Below, piece after piece: positions 57,410 to 64,000 of a DNA stretch of 64,000 nucleotides. The stretch covers positions 9,672,001 through 9,736,000 of the forward strand of contig NZ_BJHV01000001.1 of the NCBI RefSeq assembly GCF_005405925.1. Direction: 5' to 3'. The position numbers and the translations under genes are program-made. The notes below the pieces were generated by a model. The model was not told where the DNA came from. It saw only the letters and a program-made list of their open reading frames with translations, and ran no database searches. Every line of letters starts with the position of its first letter. Within the stretch, counting starts at the first letter, position 1. Source of the stretch: Streptomyces antimycoticus. GTDB taxonomy: Bacteria; Actinomycetota; Actinomycetes; Streptomycetales; Streptomycetaceae.

Positions 57410-57590
57410 TGTCGTTTCTCCCGTTCCCGTTCCGGCAACGGCTCGCCGTGAAACGAGCCGATATGTCGCCGTCCACCTTTACCTGCAGACGCACCGGGCT
57501 CAAGGGTGCCTCCAGAGTTGCACAAGAGTTCATCCGCCGCCGGGCGGGCAGGGCAGGATGGCTGACGGGCGGCGACGGTTCCCCTCGTCG

Positions 57591-57606
57591 TACCGACTGG
57601 TTAGTA
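57591..57606. promoter_or_regulatory. TetR-type operator candidate before the acyl-CoA dehydrogenase operon
   Basis: TACCGACTGGTTAGTA is an imperfect palindrome (TAC-NN-AC-NN-GT-NN-GTA) 55 bases upstream of the quinone oxidoreductase ATG. Similar ACCGAC/GTCGGT dyads are bound by TetR regulators of acyl-CoA and fatty acid genes in actinobacteria. No tetR gene is in the window. Confidence 0.45.
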
Positions 57607-57660
57607 TGTGCGCCCGGCGCGGGTACCGCGTCCCGACGATCCGTTTGTGGAGGCCACCGG

Positions 57661-58665
57661 ATGCAGGCATGGCGAGTGCACGACAATGGCGAGCCGGGTG
57701 AGGTCATGCGCCTCGACGACGTGCCCGATCCCCAGGCGGGACCGGGACAGCTGCTGCTGCGGGTCCGGGCCGTCAACGTCAACTTCCCCGACGCCCTGCT
57801 GTGCCGCGGCCAGTACCAGGTGCGGCCGCCCCTGCCGTTCACCCCCGGCGTCGAGGTGTGCGGCGAGGTCGTCGCCGTCGGCGAGGGCGCCGAGGGCGAG
57901 GTGGGCTCGCGCGTCCTGGCCACGCCCACGCTCCCCGCGGGCGGCTTCGCCGAACTGGTGCCCGTGGAGGCGGCGGCCGCGCTGCCCGCGCCCGACGCCC
58001 TGGACGACGCCGAGGCCGCGGCGCTGCACATCGGCTACCAGACCGGCTGGTTCGGTCTGCACCGCAGGGCCCGCCTCCAGTCCGGCGAGACGCTCCTGGT
58101 GCACGCCGCCGCGGGCGGGGTCGGCAGCGCCGCCGTCCAGCTCGGCAAGGCGGCCGGGGCGACGGTGATCGGGGTCGTCGGCGGCGACGACAAGGCCCGG
58201 GTCGCCCGCGAGCTCGGCTGCGACCTCGTCCTCGACCGGCGTGCCGATGACATTGTGGCGGCCGTCAAGGAGGCCACCGGCGGACGCGGCGCGGACGTCG
58301 TCTACGACCCGGTCGGCGGCGACGCCTTCGTCAAGTCCGTCAAATGCGTCGCCTTCGAGGGCCGCATCGTGGTCGTCGGCTTCGCCAGCGGTGTCGTCCC
58401 CCAGGCCGCCCTCAACCACGCCCTGGTCAAGAACTACGCCATCCTCGGCCTCCACTGGGGCCTGTACAACACCCACGACCCGGCCGCGGTCCGCGCCTGC
58501 CACGAGGAGCTGACCAAGCTCGCCGCACAGGGCACCGTCAAGCCGCTGGTCAGCGAGCGCGTACCGCTGGAGGGCGCGGCCGACGCCGTGCAGCGCGTCG
58601 CCGACGGCGTGACCACCGGCCGAGTGGTGGTCGTCCCCGGGCAGCCCGCCGGAGGCGCCCGATGA
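57661..58665 (+). CDS. NADPH:quinone oxidoreductase (zinc-free MDR)
   Basis: A 334 aa medium-chain reductase without the zinc ligands of alcohol dehydrogenases. GroES-like part about 1-120 (VNVNFPDALLCRGQYQ, PFTPGVEVCGEVVAVGEGA); Rossmann part from about 125 with HAAAGGVGSAAVQLGKAAGA and VYDPVGGDAFVKSVK. It uses NADPH to reduce quinones or enoyl compounds. GGAGG precedes the ATG at 57661. Its stop overlaps the next gene (ATGA), placing it first in an operon with two acyl-CoA dehydrogenases, so it likely acts on the same acyl-CoA pathway, perhaps as an enoyl reductase. Confidence 0.88.
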   Translation: MQAWRVHDNGEPGEVMRLDDVPDPQAGPGQLLLRVRAVNVNFPDALLCRGQYQVRPPLPFTPGVEVCGEVVAVGEGAEGEVGSRVLATPTLPAGGFAELVPVEAAAALPAPDALDDAEAAALHIGYQTGWFGLHRRARLQSGETLLVHAAAGGVGSAAVQLGKAAGATVIGVVGGDDKARVARELGCDLVLDRRADDIVAAVKEATGGRGADVVYDPVGGDAFVKSVKCVAFEGRIVVVGFASGVVPQAALNHALVKNYAILGLHWGLYNTHDPAAVRACHEELTKLAAQGTVKPLVSERVPLEGAADAVQRVADGVTTGRVVVVPGQPAGGAR

Positions 58666-59867
58666 GCACCACCGGGCAGCACCCCGCCGTGGACGCCGAC
58701 GAACTGCGCCGCCGCGTCCGCGACCTCCTGGACGCCCATCCGCCCGCCACCACCGCCCCCCTGGACTTCCTGCGCGCCCGCTTCGACGCCGGACTCGCCT
58801 GGGTGCACTACCCGGCCGGACTCGGCGGCCTGGACGCCCCGCGCTCCCTGCAGGCCGTCGTCGACGCCGAGCTGGCGGCCGCCGGGGCTCCCGACAACGA
58901 CCCCCGCCGCATCGGCATCGGCCTGGGCATGGCCGCCCCCACCATCCTCGGCTTCGGCACCGACGAACAGCGGCAGCGACTGCTGCGTCCGCTGTGGACC
59001 GGTGAGGAGGTGTGGTGCCAGCTGTTCAGCGAGCCCGGTGCCGGATCCGACCTCGCGGCCCTGGCCACCCGGGCCGTGCGCGACGGCGACGACTGGGTGG
59101 TCGACGGACAGAAGGTCTGGACCTCCAGCGCCCATATCGCCCGCTGGGCCATCCTCATCGCCCGCACCGACCCCGACCAGCCCAAACACCGCGGGATCAG
59201 CTACTTCATCTGCGATATGACCGACCCCGGGGTCGAGGTCCGGCCGCTGCGTCAGATCACCGGCGAGGCGGAGTTCAACGAGGTCTTCCTCACCGGCGTC
59301 CGGATCCCCGACAGCCGGCGGCTCGGCGAGATCGGCGAGGGCTGGCGCGTCGCCCAGACCACCTTGATGAACGAGCGGGTCGCCATCGGCGGCGGCCGCG
59401 TCCCCCGCGAGGGCGGCGTGATCGGCCTGGTCGCCGACACCTGGCGCGAGCGGCCCGAACTGCGCACCCACGACCTCCACCAGCGGCTGCTGCGGCTGTG
59501 GATGGAATCCGAGGCGGCCCGGCTCGCGGGCGAGCGGCTGCGCCAGCAGCTCGCGGTCGGCCAGCCCGGCCCCGAGGGCTCGGCCATGAAACTCGCCTTC
59601 GCCCGCCTCAACCAGCACATCAGCGCGCTGGAGGTCGAGCTGCTGGGGGAGGAGGGGCTGGGCTACGACGACTGGACGCTGCGCCGCCCGGAACTGGTGG
59701 ACTTCACCGGACGCGAGGCCGGCTACCGCTATCTGCGTGCCAAGGGCAACTCCATCGAGGGCGGCACCTCGGAGGTGCTGCTCAACATCATCGCCGAACG
59801 CGTCCTGGGCCTGCCGCCCGAGCCGCGGACCGACAAGGACGTCCCGTGGAAGGACCTGCCCCGATGA
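58662..59867 (+). CDS. Acyl-CoA dehydrogenase, alpha-type subunit
   Basis: A 401 aa flavoprotein. QLFSEPGAGSDLAAL and VWTSSAHIARWAILIARTD are FAD- and substrate-binding motifs; EFNEVFLTGVRIPDSRRLGE and the C-terminal GNSIEGGTSEVLLNIIAERV are typical. The proteins most like it (FadE26/FadE34-type of mycobacteria) work as heteromers with a second, divergent dehydrogenase subunit. That pattern is repeated here: the next gene, overlapping by 4 bases, is such a subunit. The substrate may be a bulky CoA ester such as a steroid side chain or branched acid; this is inference. Confidence 0.88.
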   Translation: MSTTGQHPAVDADELRRRVRDLLDAHPPATTAPLDFLRARFDAGLAWVHYPAGLGGLDAPRSLQAVVDAELAAAGAPDNDPRRIGIGLGMAAPTILGFGTDEQRQRLLRPLWTGEEVWCQLFSEPGAGSDLAALATRAVRDGDDWVVDGQKVWTSSAHIARWAILIARTDPDQPKHRGISYFICDMTDPGVEVRPLRQITGEAEFNEVFLTGVRIPDSRRLGEIGEGWRVAQTTLMNERVAIGGGRVPREGGVIGLVADTWRERPELRTHDLHQRLLRLWMESEAARLAGERLRQQLAVGQPGPEGSAMKLAFARLNQHISALEVELLGEEGLGYDDWTLRRPELVDFTGREAGYRYLRAKGNSIEGGTSEVLLNIIAERVLGLPPEPRTDKDVPWKDLPR

Positions 59868-61003
59868 GCACCCCGGACCTGCTCTACTCCGAGGCGGAGG
59901 ACGATCTGCGCGCGGCCGTACGGTCGCTGCTCACCGACCGCTGCCCGCCCGCCACCGTGCTTTCCGAGGCCGAGAGCGGCCGGGCCCACGACGTCGCGCT
60001 GTGGGGCGCGCTCGGCACCGAGATGGGCACCGCCGGGCTGCTGGTCCCCGACAAGCTCGGCGGCCAGGGCGCCACCGCGCGCGAGGCGGCCGTCGTCATG
60101 GAGGAGCTCGGCCGCGCCGTCGCCCCCGTGCCCTACCTCACCAGCGCCGTCCTCGCCGCCGGTGCCCTGCTCGGCTGCGACACCGGCCAGGAGCCGGTGG
60201 CCCGGCTGCTCGGCGCGCTCGCCGAGGGCCGCACGGTGGGCACGCTCGCGGTGCCGCTGTCCACCATGGCCGGTGTGTCCGGCCCGCCCGCCGCGACCGT
60301 ACGCGCCGACGGCGACGGAACGCTCAGCGGCCAGGTCTCCAGTGTCGCGGGCGCGGCGGGCGCCGATGTCCTCCTCGTCCCCGCCACCGGTGCGGACGGA
60401 TACGGGCTGTACGCCGTGGAGACCGCCGAGACCAGCGTCACCGTCGAACCCCTCACCTCGCTCGACCTCACCCGCCCGCTCGCCGCGGTGACTCTCACCG
60501 GCGCCCCGGCCCGCCGGCTGGCCGGGCCCGACCGGGCCGCGGCGGCCATCGAGCGGGCGCTGCTGACCGGGGCCGGGCTGCTCGCCTCCGAACAGCTGGG
60601 CGTGGCCGAATGGTGTCTGACCGAGACCGTCCGCCATACCAAGGAGCGCCATCAGTTCGGGCGCCCCGTCGGTTCGTTCCAGGCGCTCAAGCACCGGATG
60701 GCCGCGCTGTGGCTGGAGCTGGTCTCGGCGCGCGCCACCGCCCGGTACGCGGCCGACGCGCTGGCCACGGACAGCCCGGACACACCGGTCGCGGTGGCCG
60801 TGGCCCAGGCGCACTGCGCCGAGGTGGCGGTGCGCGCGGCCGAGGAGTGCGTCCAGCTGCACGGTGGTATCGGCATGACCTGGGAGCACCCGGCGCATCT
60901 GTATCTCAAGCGGGCCAAGAGCGATGAGATCGCGCTGGGCACCCCCGGCCGCCACCGGCAGGCGCTCGCCGGGCTGGTGGATCTGGCGGCCCCCACCGGC
61001 TGA
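59864..61003 (+). CDS. Acyl-CoA dehydrogenase, beta-type subunit
   Basis: A 379 aa acyl-CoA dehydrogenase-like protein. The central FAD-loop motif SEPGAGSD of its partner is absent (the region reads PLSTMAGVSGPPAATVRADG), while the C-terminal half is well kept (RHTKERHQFGRPVGSFQALK, EECVQLHGGIGMTWEHPAHL). This is the pattern of the second subunit of alpha2beta2 dehydrogenases. Its start overlaps the alpha gene (ATGA), so equimolar synthesis is likely. A strong hairpin follows 49 bases after the stop. Confidence 0.85.
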   Translation: MSTPDLLYSEAEDDLRAAVRSLLTDRCPPATVLSEAESGRAHDVALWGALGTEMGTAGLLVPDKLGGQGATAREAAVVMEELGRAVAPVPYLTSAVLAAGALLGCDTGQEPVARLLGALAEGRTVGTLAVPLSTMAGVSGPPAATVRADGDGTLSGQVSSVAGAAGADVLLVPATGADGYGLYAVETAETSVTVEPLTSLDLTRPLAAVTLTGAPARRLAGPDRAAAAIERALLTGAGLLASEQLGVAEWCLTETVRHTKERHQFGRPVGSFQALKHRMAALWLELVSARATARYAADALATDSPDTPVAVAVAQAHCAEVAVRAAEECVQLHGGIGMTWEHPAHLYLKRAKSDEIALGTPGRHRQALAGLVDLAAPTG

Positions 61004-61052
61004 CCGGCCGGATCCGGCGAACCCGCCCCCCTTCCGCGATCACGCCACTAGA

Positions 61053-61100
61053 GTGCCGCACGGCTGTTCGGCGCTCTGGTGGCGAACGGTCGTGCGGCAC
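61053..61100 (+). terminator. Hairpin between acyl-CoA dehydrogenase operon and GMC gene
   Basis: GTGCCGCACG (61053-61062) pairs exactly with 61091-61100, and an inner GTTCG/CGAAC stem extends it. It may end the acyl-CoA dehydrogenase message or attenuate read-through to the GMC gene, which starts 26 bases later. Confidence 0.55.
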
Positions 61101-61126
61101 GTCGGGCGAGGCCGGAACAGGGGCGC

Positions 61127-62647
61127 ATGATGAGCGACTTCGACTACATCGTGGTGGGCGCGGGCTCGGCCGGCGCGGTGGTCGCGGCCCGGTTGACGGA
61201 AATCCCGGACACGCGGGTGCTGCTGCTGGAGGCCGGGAAGGACGACGCGGCCGAGCAGATCCACGACCCCACCGCGTGGTTCACCCTCATCGGCGGTGAG
61301 CACGACTGGGGCTACACCACCGTCCCGCAGCCGGGGCTGGCCGGGCATCCGCAGGCCGCCGCGCGCGGCAAGGTGCTCGGCGGCTCCAGCAGCATCAATG
61401 CGATGACCTATGTCCGCGGCCACCTCGGCACCTTCGACGCATGGGCCGCCGACGGCTGCACCGGCTGGGACGCCGCGTCGGTGCTGGAGATCTTCCGCGC
61501 CATCGAGCACACCGAGGGCCGTGACCCCCGCTTCCGCGGCACCGGCGGCCCGCTGCGGCTCAGCCGGGCCGACACGCCCAACCCGCTGTCCGCCGCCTTC
61601 CTCGACGCCGCCAAGGAACTCGGCCATCCCTTCAACGACGACTTCAACGGGGCGGAGAGCGACGGCACCGGACGCCATGAGTGGACGATCCACGAGGGGC
61701 GCCGCCAGAGCACGGCGGTCGCCTATCTCGATCCGGCGATGGACCGCGCCCACCTCACCGTCCGCACCGAGGCCCACGCACACCGGCTGCTCTTCGAGGG
61801 CACCCGCTGCGTCGGCGTCGAATACGCCGGCTCCGGCGGTGTGGCACGTCGGGTGCGCGCGGCCCGGGAGGTCATCGTGTGCGCCGGTTCGATCGACTCG
61901 CCCAAGCTGCTGATGCTCTCCGGGATCGGCCCGGCCGGCCATCTGCGCGAGGTGGGCGTCCCGGTGCTGGTGGACGCCCCGGAGGTGGGGGCCAATCTGC
62001 AGGACCACCCCCTGGTCGGGCTGGTCCACGAGGCGGGCACCCCGCTGCCGCCGCCCCCCTTGACCACCGCCGAGGCGGCCCTGTTCGCCCGGACCGACCC
62101 CGGGCTGCCCCGCCCCGACCTCGAGGTGTTCCTCTTTCACATTCCCTTCCACCCGAGGCTGCTGCCGTTCCCGCGGAACTCCTTCACCCTGACGGCCGCC
62201 GCGATGCAGCCTCACAGCCGGGGCACGGTCCGGCTCTCCGGCGCGGACCCCGAGGACCGGCCGCTGATCGACCCCGGCTATCTCAGCGACGCAAGGGACC
62301 TCGCCACCCTGGTCCAGGGAGTCGAGCTGGCCCGGGCGTTGGCCGCCACCGACGCGTTCGGGGCGTGGCAGCCGCGTGAACTGCTGCCCGGCCCGGGTGT
62401 GAGCGACCGGGACGGCCTGGCGGACTTCGTCCGCGAGAACGCCGGCACCTACTTCCACCACGTCGGCACCTGCCGGATGGGTGGGGACGAGGAGTCCGTG
62501 GTGGACCCCCGGCTGCGCGTCCGGGGCGTCGAGGGGCTGCGGATCGCCGATGGATCGATCATGCCGTCGATCGTCTCGGCCAACACCAACGCGGCCTGCG
62601 TCATGATCGGCGAGATGGCCGCCGAGCTGATCCGCGCCGACGCCTGA
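61127..62647 (+). CDS. GMC-family oxidoreductase
   Basis: A 506 aa FAD enzyme of the glucose-methanol-choline family. FAD motif YIVVGAGSAGAVVAARLTE, GMC signature 1 KVLGGSSSINAMTYVRGHLG, signature 2 IVCAGSIDSPKLLMLSGIG, and C-terminal active-site parts YFHHVGTCRMG and VSANTNAACVMIGEM. It oxidises a primary alcohol, perhaps choline or a long-chain alcohol. Two consecutive ATG codons (61127, 61130) are possible starts behind AGGGG. There are no betaine aldehyde dehydrogenase or transport genes adjacent, so choline use is not supported by context. Confidence 0.87.
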   Translation: MMSDFDYIVVGAGSAGAVVAARLTEIPDTRVLLLEAGKDDAAEQIHDPTAWFTLIGGEHDWGYTTVPQPGLAGHPQAAARGKVLGGSSSINAMTYVRGHLGTFDAWAADGCTGWDAASVLEIFRAIEHTEGRDPRFRGTGGPLRLSRADTPNPLSAAFLDAAKELGHPFNDDFNGAESDGTGRHEWTIHEGRRQSTAVAYLDPAMDRAHLTVRTEAHAHRLLFEGTRCVGVEYAGSGGVARRVRAAREVIVCAGSIDSPKLLMLSGIGPAGHLREVGVPVLVDAPEVGANLQDHPLVGLVHEAGTPLPPPPLTTAEAALFARTDPGLPRPDLEVFLFHIPFHPRLLPFPRNSFTLTAAAMQPHSRGTVRLSGADPEDRPLIDPGYLSDARDLATLVQGVELARALAATDAFGAWQPRELLPGPGVSDRDGLADFVRENAGTYFHHVGTCRMGGDEESVVDPRLRVRGVEGLRIADGSIMPSIVSANTNAACVMIGEMAAELIRADA

Positions 62648-62808
62648 GACGGCTCGCCACGCCCGCTCACCACCGAGGGGCGATCGCCGGGGAGTAACCG
62701 CACAGCAGATCGGCACCCGTATGGAGCACCAACCGACGGCGGTGCAGGGGCGATTCTGGGCCACACTGACGGCCGGATTCCGATGCTCCGTGGCCGAGGA
62801 GGCTCCCC

Positions 62809-63003
62809 ATGGCCATTTCCATCTCCGTGGTCCTGCTGCTTCTGATCCTGACGGTGGTCTTCCTCCGCAGCGGCGGATTGCGCATCTCGCATGCGCTGGT
62901 CTGTGTGACGCTGGGCTTCTACCTGGCGAGCAGCAGCGTGGCGCCCACCATCTCCGAGGGGCTCGCCGCCACCGCGGACGTGGTCAGCAGCGTCCGTCCC
63001 TGA
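62809..63003 (+). CDS. Small membrane protein, conserved in Streptomyces
   Basis: A 64 aa protein with two hydrophobic segments: ISISVVLLLLILTVVFLRSG (about 3-22) and ISHALVCVTLGFYLASSSVA (about 26-45), then a short tail ending ATADVVSSVRP. I recognise it as a widespread Streptomyces hypothetical without assigned function. A GAGGAGG site stands at good distance before the ATG. It converges on the encapsulin gene with 36 bases between their ends. Confidence 0.75.
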   Translation: MAISISVVLLLLILTVVFLRSGGLRISHALVCVTLGFYLASSSVAPTISEGLAATADVVSSVRP

Positions 63004-63039
63004 CCCACGCCCGCGGCGACCGGCCTCTTCCGGCCGGGC

Positions 63040-64000
63040 TCAGCGGCCGATCTCGACGTCCTCCAGCACACCGACCGCGTCGGGCACCAGAATCGCGGCC
63101 GAGTAGTAGGCGGAGACCAGATAGGACGTCACGGCCTGCTCGCTGATGCCCATGAAGCGGACGTTCAGACTGGGCTCGTACTCGTCCGGGATACCGGTCT
63201 GATGCAGACCGATGACCCCCTGGCTCTCCTCCCCGGTGCGCATCGCCAGGATGGAGCTGGTGCCCGACTCGCTGATCGGGATCTTGTTGCAGGGCAGCAG
63301 CGGAACCCCGCGCCACGCCCGCACCGCGACCCCGGCCACCTCGATGCCCTGCGGATACAGACCACGGTCGCTGCACTCACGCCCGAAGGCGGCGATGGTG
63401 CGCGGATGCGCCAGCAGATACTGGGTCTTGCGGCGCCGTGCCAGCAGCTCGTCGAGGTCGTCGGGGTGGGCGGTCCGCTGCGGGTGTGGATGCGCTGGGA
63501 GAGGTCGGCGTTGTGCAGCAGTCCGAATTCGCGGTTGTTGACGAGCTCGTGTTCCTGGCGTTCGCGCAGGGCCTCGATGGTGAGGCGGAGCTGTTGCTCG
63601 ACCTGGTTCATGGGCTCGTTGTAGAGGTCGGCGACGCGGGTGTGGACGCGCAGCACGGTCTGGGCCACGCTCAGCTCGTACTCGCGCGGTGCCAGTTCGT
63701 AGTCCACGAACGTGCCCGGCAGGACCGGCTCGCCCGCGTGGCCGGACGCGACGGCGATATCGGCCTCACCGCGCCGGTTCTGAGCGGGCGTGGACCGCTC
63801 CGAAAGCCCCTGGAGATGGTCGCGCAGCGCATCGGAGCGGTCGGCCGCCTCCTGGACGACGCGGCGGGGGAGGGTGAGCACCGTGGTCCGGGTGACGGCC
63901 CGGACGGTGAACTCCCAGGTGTGCTCCGGACCGGTCAGCACCGCGTCGCCGAAGTACTCCCCGTCGGCCAGCACCGCCAGCGTGGTGCCCTCGTCATAGG
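63040..64000 (-). CDS. Family 2B encapsulin shell protein (5' end outside window, frameshifted)
   Basis: The 3' part of an HK97-fold nanocompartment shell gene of family 2B, which carries an inserted cyclic-nucleotide-binding-like domain. The visible part begins inside that domain ([36 protein letters not shown]), then returns to the shell fold ([40 protein letters not shown]) and ends with [20 protein letters not shown] and [20 protein letters not shown]. At 63463-63466 (GGGG on the plus strand) the frame is lost; one extra base restores [20 protein letters not shown]. Known 2B shells in Streptomyces package terpene cyclases or related cargo; the cargo gene would lie beyond the window end. 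Confidence 0.85.

Overview
The window is high-GC actinobacterial chromosome, almost certainly Streptomyces. Evidence: strong GC bias at third codon positions, GTG and ATG starts behind GGAGG-type ribosome sites, an XRE/DUF397 regulator pair, a DUF5999 mini-protein, giant LAL-type LuxR regulators, a SpoIIE phosphatase with an anti-sigma-type ATPase, a complete egtABCD ergothioneine operon and a family 2B encapsulin. No rRNA, tRNA, CRISPR array, transposase or prophage gene was seen.

Layout. 0.75-6.1 kb: MOSC protein, SRPBCC protein, and a divergent cassette of a double Lrp/AsnC regulator facing an AbgT transporter and an M20 peptidase. 6.2-8 kb: DUF397 protein plus XRE/DUF5753 regulator and a small conserved protein. 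8-13.6 kb: an aminotransferase with a long low-complexity tail, an NB-ARC-like LuxR regulator, DUF5999 and an RsbW-like ATPase. 13.8-23.3 kb: a regulatory island of three tandem ~920-970 aa LAL regulators followed by a PAS-LuxR regulator, the layout known from polyene macrolide clusters, but with no polyketide synthase gene in the window. 23.3-28 kb: pucR facing gabT-gabD (GABA use). 28-34.5 kb: a TerD-CAP-CAP fusion, a membrane-anchored peptidoglycan-binding protein, an FAD monooxygenase, an APC permease and an unknown protein. 34.7-39 kb: a glycerol operon (FGGY kinase, GlpA-like dehydrogenase with a BFD iron-sulfur domain, second FAD oxidoreductase). 39-44.6 kb: S4 protein, lpd-type flavoprotein, SpoIIE phosphatase, metallo-beta-lactamase-fold protein. 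44.7-49.9 kb: gltD without gltB, broken remnants resembling ipdC and ipdB, a patatin and an SGNH hydrolase. 50-53 kb: CrtI-like oxidoreductase and an Rpf-LysM-M23 muralytic enzyme with a CRP-type site upstream. 53.1-57.4 kb: egtABCD. 57.6-62.6 kb: quinone oxidoreductase plus a paired acyl-CoA dehydrogenase operon, then a GMC oxidoreductase. 62.8-64 kb: a small membrane protein and the 3' part of a family 2B encapsulin running off the window.

A recurring feature changes how the window should be read. Several otherwise well-conserved genes are broken by a single missing base, and in nearly every case adding one base to a short G or C run restores the expected protein (about 16535, 30167, 42623, 63463, and several places in 46.4-47.5 kb). 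This looks like homopolymer undercalling in the assembly, so most of these genes may be intact in the organism. The missing 5' end of the ipdB-like gene cannot be explained that way and looks like a genuine deletion.
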